This document shows positions 38,621-47,049 of a DNA stretch of 64,000 nucleotides, in pieces. The stretch spans positions 1-64,000 of the forward strand of contig JALKBU010000027.1 of assembly GCA_023091735.1 (NCBI GenBank), read 5' to 3'. Source of the DNA: Trichomonas tenax (lineage: Eukaryota > Parabasalia > Trichomonadida > Trichomonadidae). Below the pieces are notes generated by a model, which saw only the letters and a program-made list of their open reading frames with translations, did no database searches and was not told the origin of the DNA. Every line of letters begins with the position of its first letter. Within the stretch, counting starts at the first letter, position 1. The position numbers and the translations under genes are program-made.

Positions 38621-38628
38621 GAAAGTGA
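38621..38628 (-). promoter_or_regulatory. Initiator of coiled-coil gene
   Basis: The minus strand reads TCACTTTC, preceded by TTG, with predicted +1 A at 38626, 15 nt before the ATG. Confidence 0.55.
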
Positions 38629-38930
38629 CAAAAATTTTAAAATGTCAAATTTATTTTCCAATCATTCTCTACAAATGCAGATCATTCATTCGCAACTTCA
38701 CTATATATTTTTACTGTATATTCTCTTCCTTAGTATGTAAATTTGTTTATATGTTGTTAAATATGGTCCACGTAATGATAAAGATTCTTATAAGACTATA
38801 GTCATTTCAGTATTTAATGTACAGTTTTCCATTGTTATCAATTATTTTGCCATTGTTCTTCATCAGTTGCGTAGTTATTCGATAAATACCATTGTTTATT
38901 CTTTTTTTGGTTGAATTTTGTTTCCCGTTG

Positions 38931-38964
38931 ACTTTTTTGAGTTTTGCGATTTTTAAGGAGTAAA
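38931..38964 (+). repeat. Inverted repeat, left arm (34 bp)
   Basis: The reverse complement of this stretch matches 39315-39348 at 32 of 34 positions; the shared core is TTAAAAATCGCAAAACTC. The arms enclose 350 bp. The match stops abruptly on both sides. Confidence 0.8.
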
Positions 38965-39314
38965 ATTCGAGGAACCTTCTTGAGGTAGCATAACGTTAGG
39001 TATGCTCGATGTATGAGCAAATGAATGCCGTTTGACTCCTGCGCGTAGCATATTTTTTCTTTTCTATTTTTTGATTTTTCTAGGGGAACTCTAGCAAAAA
39101 TAAGCGAGCGAACGCTATAATAGTGAGATGTATTTGTTATAATCATCAAAGAGATTCATAACAGAAGCCCATTAATGATTTGTAATGGGTTTCTGTTTGT
39201 AATCATATCATGATTAAGTAATACCTTGCTAAGATCATGAAACAGATTTCACCACTAGAATCAGCACCCACAAAAAGCACGTAAATATTTCATCAGATTC
39301 GTCCAGGAAGGGGG

Positions 39315-39348
39315 TTTACTCGTTAAAAATCGCAAAACTCAAAAAGGT
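39315..39348 (-). repeat. Inverted repeat, right arm (34 bp)
   Basis: Partner of 38931-38964, two mismatches in 34. It ends 75 bp before the start codon of the large helical gene, so it may be part of that gene's upstream region or the end of a short mobile element. Confidence 0.8.
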
Positions 39349-39397
39349 TCTTTGAATTTTTGGAGCAAAACTGATATATCAACAAACATGATAAATA

Positions 39398-39405
39398 AAA
39401 GTGAC
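39398..39405 (+). promoter_or_regulatory. AAAGTGAC promoter-proximal octamer
   Basis: The octamer lies 18 nt before the ATG at 39424 and downstream of an in-frame ATG at 39388. This favours 39424 as the true start. Confidence 0.35.
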
Positions 39406-39423
39406 ATTATTCTTATCTATTTT

Positions 39424-42400
39424 ATGGATATTGGTTCTCAAGTTGCTCTTGAGGACCTTCCAAAGCTGGATTTGGATACTGCAACTCCGGAAGTAGAAGA
39501 ATTTATCAAATTATCTGAACCTTTTATCGAACAAGATGATCCTTCGACGGAAAAATACTTCGGAGGCAAAGAAAATTCAGAATTATACCAAAACTTAATG
39601 AAAAACTGTAAAGCGTATGTAAAATATAAACAGTTTTTCTTCAGATCGATATTTATACCATCTCAAGATCGCCAAAATTTTCAGAAATCACTTGACGATT
39701 ACAATGACTTTCAACAGAAGTTCGATGGCAAAAAGGTTGCACAAGTTGCTCGTGAAAAATTCCAGATTATCGTTTCAAATTTAATCGAAATATTTAAATA
39801 TATCAACATTGAAGGTATTAAAAATGTACTGCTCTACTGCCTTGAAAATGCATCGAATGAATTGCAAGCCATTCGTGATAATACTCAAGAATTATATGCG
39901 GAAAATGTTGAATATTCAACAGACTTAGAAGATTTCGAGAAATTTCATCATAAATTTGATGATATTTGCCAGAATTTGTCGCCTTTATTAACACCTGATG
40001 ATTTAAATGGATTGTTTGTAAAACTTACAACTCTCGGCCAACTTTACGAAAAAGTTAATGCGCTCGCTAAATTGCAAGAAAATAAATACAATGATTGGTT
40101 TATCCAAACTAAAATTTTATTGATCGATTTTAAGACAATGCTTTTAGGCCATGCCCTCTATGAAAATTGCTCAATTATACTAGAGACATTAAATACAGAA
40201 CCTGTTCATATCGCAACTCGAAATCCACATCCAAATGGAAATTACGTTCCTGAATATGATGAATCGGAGTGTGAAATAATCAATCCAAAAGATGAGGAAT
40301 ACTCTGATACGCCTTTAGTTCCTAAAGAAGAGGAAGAAGAAAACGAAGAGGACGCGGAAGATTATGAAGAATGCAATGATGAGGAGATTGGCGAAGATGA
40401 AGAAGAACAGAAGAAAACAGCTAAAGGGAAGCGTACGGATATGTTACACGACCTTCTAAGTCCTCTCCTTGCTTTGGACTGTGCAAGTGAATCACCTGTT
40501 CTAGCAGCATTCTGGGTTTCGAAGTTGAGCGAAATGACTCACCCAAGCAATGCTGTTATGCTTCAGTCAATGCAATCTATTTTCAATGAAATGCAACACT
40601 TCTTCGATAGGCTTGACCTTGCAATGACAGCTGCTTCATTCCTTGTTGCTCTTCAGGAACTTGAACTTCTTGTCAGTGACTTCCGAGCACTCCAAACAAC
40701 AGGACAGTTTGCAAACTATGATGAAATAATATCGTTATTTGCCCAGTTTGTCAAGAACTGTTACATGATTAAGAGTCCTATGTCCAGAATGGCATCTCTC
40801 ATCAAGCCTCTAGAAACAGGCAGGATGATAAAGAAAATGGCAGAAAACATGCCAGAAGAGTTCACAAGAGCCAAAGAACTCTTCTTAAACTTGTTCAATA
40901 CTATTATTCCAATATCACAGATGGCACGTGCAATTGATGGACTTAACAAGTATGTTGCTGAATTCAATCTCAAAGTTGATCCACTTGTCCTTAAATTCCC
41001 GCTCATTCAGAATTACGAGGTGGGCCCATATATAAGATCTCCTCTTCACATTCATGAAGTCAATACAATCTATGCGAACTTCCTTGCAGATATTGCTTCT
41101 AAAGTTGAGGCCTCAGGAATCCAGATCATTAACAATAAGAAGAATGAACCATTCTCGGTCGATAAACTTATTGTCCCATCTCTGTACACTTACCTCAACG
41201 AGCTTGGTGATTTGATTAACAAGACATTCGAAGGCATGCCGAGATTCAACGCATTCGCGAAAGACCTCACCGAGAAAATTGTAGATGGATCAATTCTCCT
41301 TGCAATGATCAAGGAAATTAGACATCACATCATTGTCCAGAAGAACCAGAATAATGATACTTCTGGTTTCGAGTTGATCCTTCATAAGTTGACTGAATTG
41401 AACAACCTTCATCAGCTTTATTATTCTCTTGAACTTGGCGGTTTGATTTCATATTCGAATGCGCTCCATTTCACTTACATGAGAATGTTTGCACACTTTG
41501 TTTCCAATGAAGAGATTTTTGAGGGTCAAAGCCTGCTCGAGCCTGCAAGCTGCAAGCTCTTGATTGATGTCCAACGACTTATGCAAAACAAGCTACAAAG
41601 TGATATGGTTCAACAGCGTATATCACTTCTCAACACAATGAAGATGTCACTTGGAAATATTCTTGGTGCTGCTTTCATAAAGGATGATTGCCCAGAATTT
41701 CATAACCTAGTACAATGGATTGATATTGTTTCACAGCTATGCAGAATGACAGATGTCGATGGAGTCCAGCAGATCAAGCCAATGTGCATTAACTTACCGC
41801 GATTAGCAGAATTCCCAAAACTTGCTGATGATTTGTGGCAACTCGTTGAAGCACCAGTTCTCTGCGAGCGTGAGAATAGGGCAATTGAACATATGCAAAT
41901 GGTGTGCCAAGCTGAATTTAATGGTGAAGATGTCACATCATCGTTTACCAACCTTGGGCACTACAGAATCCTTGCAATGACAAGAGATTATACATCATTG
42001 TTGAGCAAGGTTAAAGATGATGGATTTGTAACGATTGATAATGACTACGTGCTTGGTAATTATAGTACTGATTACGCAAATCGCTTCATTGAACATCACT
42101 GGAAAATTAATATATGTCAAATAGATGATATTGCACGTGATATTAAACGCCAACTTCCGGCTTTCGACGATGAAACAGAAACACTCCATGCAACATTTTC
42201 TCTTCTAATAAGCGGTGGTCTCAGTTTGGAATCAGTAATTTCTTTCGGAAAGACAGCATTGAGCTTACGTAAAAAGTTCGCCAATAGGCAAGAGTTCACA
42301 AATGTCTACAGAAGGCTTCATACACTCGTAAGCTTCCTCGAGCATCATGATACATTGGCGTTATTGATTGGTGAAATATCCGACAGCCAGCTTGTTCAAC

Positions 42401-43608
42401 TTTCACTTTGCCGAACATTCAACTATCTCAGATTCATTAAATATACAACTACACTCGCTCTTAGACTAAGCTCTGCTGGTGCATTTACCAATGATATCAC
42501 TACAAACTTATTCACACAGTGCCTTGCAATCAGACACTTTGCCTCAAGTCTCAAGCCTACTATGAGACTTACAGCCGAAGCAATAGAAAAGTTAAACAGT
42601 ATGATTGCTGTAATTGATGGTATTTATACACACAACATGATTAATTATGAGAACCTCTTCGGCAAATTGAAACTATTTGTTAAGACTGTCACACTCAGGA
42701 ACTCAGAAAAGATATACCAACTTGTTACTAAACTCAAGCAAGCAGCAATGACTGCATCTGCATCAGATATTGTTTCAGTTTATCATGAAGTCCATAAACT
42801 TATTGAACCAAGTGAAAGAGAAATTGCAAAAGAGATTACATCTGTTTTGCGCATTATTCTTGCGATCACACGTCTTAAATGTGTTGTCGATCCAGCGAAT
42901 CAGTTCCTCGATAATGATGGCCTTGCTCACTTTAACTTTTCATCTCTGGATGATGTCGATATATTCACAGAAACATCTCGTTATACAAGCAACAAAATCA
43001 GCTATGCTTTTGCAATCCCTCGTCCTAAACTCACGGTACACTCAACAACCCTCCCATTACATGATCAGCTTGCTATCAGTGATATCTTTGAACAGATGCA
43101 GACTGAAAGAGAATCACTTTTCCATGATGCGGCCGAATATCAGGATCTTGTAATGACCAGGGAAGTACAGAAGAAGGAGCTTTCGGACCTCCATGCCGGC
43201 AGAAAGAAACTTATTGAAGAGTTTAACGGCCTCAAAGATGGATTAAGCTCAGCTATTGGTGCAGAAGTGTCACATGAACAAAAACAGCCTAGGAATGAGA
43301 CTTCAACAACCTCTATTAGAAGGAATTATGATGATTATAGACGTCTATTATCCTTTGTGGAAATTTCTGATACGAGACTTTCTCGTGAAAATGAAGCTTT
43401 GATAAAGAAGAGCAAAGGTCTCAAAACGATCAACGTTGATCTATCGAGCATTCCAAGCCCAAGCTCTTCACCTTTATTCAGTGAAGTTGGTGGTAATGAC
43501 GAAAGTGCTAATCCTGCTCAAAGTGAAAAAACTAATGAAATTCATGATGGAATGGATATACAGCTTGTTAGTGTTTTGAAGAAGATAGGATATACTACTG
43601 ATGTTTAA
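39424..43608 (+). CDS. Large helical protein of unknown function, 1394 aa
   Basis: No family is recognised with confidence. The protein is predominantly alpha-helical with no signal peptide or membrane span. Residues ~300-350 are a very acidic, low-complexity linker (runs of Glu/Asp). On either side are helix-rich regions with Leu/Ala heptads that suggest a rod or bundle. Near 1240-1280 a coiled coil (TREVQKKELSDLHAGRKKLI) precedes a Ser/Pro-rich C-terminal tail (SSIPSPSSSPLFS). Size and composition suggest a scaffold or cytoskeletal protein. The first ATG of the frame is at 39388; 39424 is chosen from the promoter octamer between them. The stop is TAA followed by AT (TAAA polyadenylation-type context). 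Confidence 0.6.
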   Translation: MDIGSQVALEDLPKLDLDTATPEVEEFIKLSEPFIEQDDPSTEKYFGGKENSELYQNLMKNCKAYVKYKQFFFRSIFIPSQDRQNFQKSLDDYNDFQQKFDGKKVAQVAREKFQIIVSNLIEIFKYINIEGIKNVLLYCLENASNELQAIRDNTQELYAENVEYSTDLEDFEKFHHKFDDICQNLSPLLTPDDLNGLFVKLTTLGQLYEKVNALAKLQENKYNDWFIQTKILLIDFKTMLLGHALYENCSIILETLNTEPVHIATRNPHPNGNYVPEYDESECEIINPKDEEYSDTPLVPKEEEEENEEDAEDYEECNDEEIGEDEEEQKKTAKGKRTDMLHDLLSPLLALDCASESPVLAAFWVSKLSEMTHPSNAVMLQSMQSIFNEMQHFFDRLDLAMTAASFLVALQELELLVSDFRALQTTGQFANYDEIISLFAQFVKNCYMIKSPMSRMASLIKPLETGRMIKKMAENMPEEFTRAKELFLNLFNTIIPISQMARAIDGLNKYVAEFNLKVDPLVLKFPLIQNYEVGPYIRSPLHIHEVNTIYANFLADIASKVEASGIQIINNKKNEPFSVDKLIVPSLYTYLNELGDLINKTFEGMPRFNAFAKDLTEKIVDGSILLAMIKEIRHHIIVQKNQNNDTSGFELILHKLTELNNLHQLYYSLELGGLISYSNALHFTYMRMFAHFVSNEEIFEGQSLLEPASCKLLIDVQRLMQNKLQSDMVQQRISLLNTMKMSLGNILGAAFIKDDCPEFHNLVQWIDIVSQLCRMTDVDGVQQIKPMCINLPRLAEFPKLADDLWQLVEAPVLCERENRAIEHMQMVCQAEFNGEDVTSSFTNLGHYRILAMTRDYTSLLSKVKDDGFVTIDNDYVLGNYSTDYANRFIEHHWKINICQIDDIARDIKRQLPAFDDETETLHATFSLLISGGLSLESVISFGKTALSLRKKFANRQEFTNVYRRLHTLVSFLEHHDTLALLIGEISDSQLVQLSLCRTFNYLRFIKYTTTLALRLSSAGAFTNDITTNLFTQCLAIRHFASSLKPTMRLTAEAIEKLNSMIAVIDGIYTHNMINYENLFGKLKLFVKTVTLRNSEKIYQLVTKLKQAAMTASASDIVSVYHEVHKLIEPSEREIAKEITSVLRIILAITRLKCVVDPANQFLDNDGLAHFNFSSLDDVDIFTETSRYTSNKISYAFAIPRPKLTVHSTTLPLHDQLAISDIFEQMQTERESLFHDAAEYQDLVMTREVQKKELSDLHAGRKKLIEEFNGLKDGLSSAIGAEVSHEQKQPRNETSTTSIRRNYDDYRRLLSFVEISDTRLSRENEALIKKSKGLKTINVDLSSIPSPSSSPLFSEVGGNDESANPAQSEKTNEIHDGMDIQLVSVLKKIGYTTDV

Positions 43609-43716
43609 ATAAATGTTTAATTAATTTCTTTATGATTCACTGTATAATAAAGATTTAGTTTTATGATTTTTTAGCAAATATTATCAAAATATATACAAAA
43701 ACCAATTTTATATGAA

Positions 43717-43788
43717 GGGTGCATAGATCAGTGGTAGAGCGCAACATTTGCATTGTTGAGGCCGAGGATTCAATCTCCCCTGCATCCA
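43717..43788 (+). tRNA. tRNA-Ala (anticodon TGC)
   Basis: This 72-nt cloverleaf has acceptor GGGTGCA/TGCATCC (one G-T), D stem GATC/GAGC with loop AGTGGTA, and anticodon stem CAACA/TGTTG with loop TTTGCAT. The variable loop is AGGCC, the T stem is GAGGA/TCCCC around TTCAATC, and the discriminator is A. The D stem has one A-G and the T stem one A-C mismatch, and the B-box (GATTCAATC) departs from GGTTCRANN. An 8-T run follows at 43790-43797, a Pol III terminator. No intron. Anticodon TGC reads GCN alanine codons. The mismatches leave open that it is a weakened copy. Confidence 0.8.
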
Positions 43789-43789
43789 A

Positions 43790-43797
43790 TTTTTTTT
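43790..43797 (+). terminator. RNA polymerase III T-run terminator
   Basis: Eight consecutive T bases begin one base after the tRNA discriminator base, the usual Pol III stop signal. They also form the immediate upstream region of the next protein gene, whose ATG is 9 nt further on. Confidence 0.75.
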
Positions 43798-43806
43798 AAT
43801 ATCAAA

Positions 43807-44421
43807 ATGACAAATTTTATAATGTATTATAATTTCCTTTTCCCCTCAACAAAAACATGGAAGAAATGCTGGCTTACGTTCAACAACCAATACATGGAGC
43901 TGTCAGTAGATAATTCCCTAGAACCTTTCGCTGTTATTCATCTTGGAATATACAAAGTTCGTCCCACAAAGGAATATCCTTTTCCAAATGTGCTAGAATT
44001 CTACGACGATTCTAATATTGCAGGAACTTCTATATTTGCTTACTCTTTCATTCTATTTGATACATCAGAGTTTATCCAAAATGTCAACAATGCATACGTT
44101 AAATGGCAGAATGCATTAAAAGAAGAGACGACACCAAAATCAAATACAGGTTATGTAAAGAAATTTATTACATTTATTAAAACAAAGCTTCAATATACAG
44201 TACAACCGGAAAAGATTACATTTGCCAAAGGTGGAAACACTCTCAAAACTATTTCATTCCTCTCCTCTTTACCTATTGCACCTGTATTTGATCAAGAGAA
44301 GATTGCGATCCTCTTTGGTTCTGAGAAAGACGAGTATCGTGTTGCATCAATTTCAGATCTTAAGGAACTTCTTGAAACTATATATTTCAATGTCAAGCTT
44401 GCAACAAGGAAATCATGTTAA
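43807..44421 (+). CDS. PH-domain-like protein
   Basis: This is a 204-residue protein. Residues ~6-105 fit a pleckstrin-homology fold: opening strands (TWKKCWLTFNNQYMELSV), a middle with LEFYDDSN, and a C-terminal helix containing the family Trp (NAYVKWQNALKE). The remaining ~95 residues may form a second small alpha/beta domain. PH domains bind phosphoinositides or proteins at membranes; no catalytic domain is attached. The ATG at 43807 is chosen because the longer frame runs back into the tRNA gene. The whole upstream region to the tRNA discriminator is only 18 nt, so the promoter must overlap the tRNA. The stop is TAA. Confidence 0.6.
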   Translation: MTNFIMYYNFLFPSTKTWKKCWLTFNNQYMELSVDNSLEPFAVIHLGIYKVRPTKEYPFPNVLEFYDDSNIAGTSIFAYSFILFDTSEFIQNVNNAYVKWQNALKEETTPKSNTGYVKKFITFIKTKLQYTVQPEKITFAKGGNTLKTISFLSSLPIAPVFDQEKIAILFGSEKDEYRVASISDLKELLETIYFNVKLATRKSC

Positions 44422-44897
44422 TTTATCTTATACATATTTGTTACTTATGTTTTTATGTTATATAAACGTTTATAACCTAACGAAAGATGAATCTTTGACT
44501 GCCCTTTGAGGTTTCTTCATATGTTGATCCTTTAATTTTAAAAGGCTACACATTCACAAGCAGTTTTGATGCCTTCTGCTGGTTAATCTTCACTCACTGT
44601 GATCGAGCATTAAATGATAACATTAAATGTTGATTTCTTCCCAGCACTCGATGATCGTCTTTTGGTGTTCATCTTTTTGATCAACTGCATTGATGGAAAG
44701 TGATCCTTATGACCAAGATAAGAAAGGCATCAAATGATAAACGATTTTTCTAAATATGTCAAAAAGATAATTACATGACAAAATGCCATACAAATTTAAA
44801 CTTGACATTTCAGAAAAAAATCTGATCAAAGAAAATGGCTTGGAATTATGAGTCTAAATCAAATTTCATGTTTCGAACAAAAATACAATAACCTTAT
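44422..44897. other. Intergenic with possible coding remnant
   Basis: No intact gene. On the minus strand around 44620-44700 a short protein-like stretch (LSINAVDQKDEHQKTIIECW) is flanked by stops, consistent with a decayed fragment. The region is slightly richer in G+C than neighbouring spacers. No snRNA or snoRNA could be identified. Confidence 0.35.
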
Positions 44898-44904
44898 TCA
44901 TATC
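44898..44904 (+). promoter_or_regulatory. Initiator of 7-TM gene
   Basis: TCATATC with +1 A at 44900 gives a 9-nt leader to the ATG at 44909. Confidence 0.5.
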
Positions 44905-44908
44905 AAAA

Positions 44909-45694
44909 ATGGATAAGTTCTCGATCTTTGCGTACACATGTCTCAGCGTAATCCTGGCGTACCTGCTTTACAGCCTTGTTTACACGTGTCTTCCGAAAAC
45001 TCGAAAGTCAATTAAAGAATACAAAAGTCGATTTATCTTTCGCTTGGTCTTCTTCATCAGATATCTCGCTGTACTTTCATCCATCATCGTGTTTCGTGCT
45101 CGCAACAATCTTTTGATGATCTACATCTACATTCACGCTTCGTATATTATTGCAGACTTAGGAATCCAGTGCTTGATGAGATCTATCCAAGATTTCGCCA
45201 GATTTGTCAACAGGGAGCAGTCGTTTATCATGAAATACTTTTTCAACTTAATTATCCCGACATTTCTTGTATTAGCAATCCTCCAAAGTGCCTTAATTTA
45301 CACAAAATATAAAGAAGAGGATGAACCGTATTTGACGTTTTCTATTTCATATGATGTATTCTTTGGAATCGTAGTTGTTTTGCTTATTTACATTCCGATG
45401 TTAGTTTATTTCATTGAAATTGACAAAAATGATATGGCTGGTGAAAAGCATAAGTACGCGGTTTTCGGTTACATCTATATTTCTGTTAATATGCTTGTTA
45501 TTGTAGTTATGTGCATTTTACATAATATTTTCAGAATTAAGCAAGCTCACTGGGAGTTGCTGTACAGAGAGCCCATGTATTTGTTGATTTCAATTACACA
45601 AACGTTCCTTGATTATATTATTAAAAGATTGCTAGGAGATTCGGAGACTGATAATGTGCGTGCTGACCCACTCAATATTAACCTAGTTGGATAA
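44909..45694 (+). CDS. Seven-span membrane protein of unknown family
   Basis: This is a 261-residue protein with seven hydrophobic helices at about 6-27, 45-63, 67-90, 108-130, 147-170, 186-210 and 222-242. Connecting loops are short, and the tail is cytosolic-looking and acidic (LLGDSETDNVRADP). The N-terminus is only five residues before TM1. The count and spacing suit a small 7-TM receptor or TOM1/THH1-like protein, but no diagnostic motif (DRY, NPxxY or similar) is visible, so no family is claimed. Charged residues cluster in loops after TM1 (KTRKSIKEYKSR) and TM5. A good initiator supports the start. The stop is TAA. Confidence 0.6.
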   Translation: MDKFSIFAYTCLSVILAYLLYSLVYTCLPKTRKSIKEYKSRFIFRLVFFIRYLAVLSSIIVFRARNNLLMIYIYIHASYIIADLGIQCLMRSIQDFARFVNREQSFIMKYFFNLIIPTFLVLAILQSALIYTKYKEEDEPYLTFSISYDVFFGIVVVLLIYIPMLVYFIEIDKNDMAGEKHKYAVFGYIYISVNMLVIVVMCILHNIFRIKQAHWELLYREPMYLLISITQTFLDYIIKRLLGDSETDNVRADPLNINLVG

Positions 45695-45864
45695 CTTTTG
45701 CGTTATTTAATTATGTTTTGTTTATATTAAATAATTAGTGTGTTTCTATTATATTTCAATCCTTCATTCGTATCACACACTAGCGGCTTATAAAATTTTA
45801 TTATTGCCGTGGTATATTTTGACTAATAATTTAAAAATTTTATGTCGCTAAAAATCTATAATTT

Positions 45865-46968
45865 TTATAGTTTATTTTGAACTGCTTCACTCTTTGAAAG
45901 AACATGATGTTCAAGCTTCCCATGGAGATCACAGGCATCTTTGATTTGGTTAATGAGCAGATCTGAGCGGTCAAATTGGTGGTATATTGCTGGTTTTACA
46001 CCATCAATTGTCCATTGACCGAATTTTTGGTTTGCTAATACAGATGTATTATTTATATAATACAAAGAGACTGTTGCGAGGAATGAATTATTTGGAAATA
46101 TGGCACGATATTTGAACATCCCTTTGAAGGCCCCCATCATATAAGAGAACGTTAGGAAGTGCTGGTCATCTCCATAAGCCTTCTTATAAGTCTTGATTCC
46201 ATAGAGACTCATTACTTCAGAAAATTTAATGAAGTTTAAAATGTTTCCTGCTTGGAGGCCTCCATTTACAGGATATGTGTATTTTAGAAGTTTGTTATAG
46301 TCTGCACCTGAACAATTAATATGATAATTATAGGCGCATGTGTTATTAAATTCCATGTGAACATATATATTATTATCGAACAAATCACTATACTTAGTTA
46401 ACTCTAAGCAAAAGGTGAAGTGAACATCATCAAAAACATTTGCAAATGGATCCGATTGGAAAATTGAATCAAATAAATCAACATGAATGATTCTGTCTAT
46501 ATTTTCTACATTCATATTCAAGAAGTCATTGTATATAATCCATCTATAAAACCAAATATCAATCTTACTATCAATATTGTATGGAACAAGAATTAAATCA
46601 AGATCGCAACTACATAATTTGAATATTTTCTGGTTTTTAAGATAGGAAATTGTGTTAATGAATATAATAACTCGACATTCGGTGTTGAATTGCCTCAATG
46701 TTCGCATAAAAGGAATCAAATTATTTGCTCTTTTGAATGCTGTTGTTATAATAATATCGCCACTCGATCCTATGTTTGGCTCTAAAGCATTTTTGCTGCA
46801 TGAAATGCAGTTATTAGCCCTTGGTAAATGAATAATTCGAAAATTCGATTTCGAAATTAGAATTTGGATGTGAATATCATGGCATTTTAATAGCCCAGTC
46901 AAAAATATACGAAGGAATAGTACTGGAATGCAGCCAACCAATATTTTCTCTTTTTCGGAAGCATGCAT
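45865..46968 (-). CDS. Glycosyltransferase-like type II membrane protein
   Basis: This is a 367-residue protein from the ATG at 46968; the longer frame has only a TTG. A signal anchor lies at ~8-27. The domain begins with GDIIITTAFKRANNL and contains RIIHVDLFDSIFQSDPFANVF at ~190-210, the equivalent of the D-x-D-x-x-F-Q-x-x-P-F motif of GT-A nucleotide-sugar transferases (here D-L-F-D). Further on, VNGGLQAGNILNFIKF matches the 'N-x-G-x-x-x-G' acceptor-side motif, followed by a late DDQHF. A recurring trichomonad family of putative sugar transferases has this layout. Golgi/ER location is inferred and the sugar donor is unknown. The stop is TAA. Confidence 0.6.
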   Translation of the reverse strand: MHASEKEKILVGCIPVLFLRIFLTGLLKCHDIHIQILISKSNFRIIHLPRANNCISCSKNALEPNIGSSGDIIITTAFKRANNLIPFMRTLRQFNTECRVIIFINTISYLKNQKIFKLCSCDLDLILVPYNIDSKIDIWFYRWIIYNDFLNMNVENIDRIIHVDLFDSIFQSDPFANVFDDVHFTFCLELTKYSDLFDNNIYVHMEFNNTCAYNYHINCSGADYNKLLKYTYPVNGGLQAGNILNFIKFSEVMSLYGIKTYKKAYGDDQHFLTFSYMMGAFKGMFKYRAIFPNNSFLATVSLYYINNTSVLANQKFGQWTIDGVKPAIYHQFDRSDLLINQIKDACDLHGKLEHHVLSKSEAVQNKL

Positions 46969-47049
46969 TAAAAATAAAGAAGGTTTCAAAATAAAAGATT
47001 TTATCAAAAAGAATAATAAACGAGATTCAAAAATATCTATTTTTCACAA

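Larger units (their letters stand above)
38629..39423. other. Intergenic region with inverted repeat
   Basis: No confident gene. A 103-codon minus-strand frame (38838-39149) and shorter overlapping frames occur, without an initiator. The region is bounded internally by the inverted repeat arms at 38931-38964 and 39315-39348. Confidence 0.5.

Noticed and set aside
38838..39149. 103-codon minus-strand frame as a gene
   Set aside because: Overlaps one arm of the 34-bp inverted repeat and alternative frames look equally protein-like. No initiator; more likely decayed or repetitive sequence.
43753..43806. Upstream extension of the PH-like gene
   Set aside because: It would translate part of the tRNA gene and its terminator and starts with a non-ATG codon.
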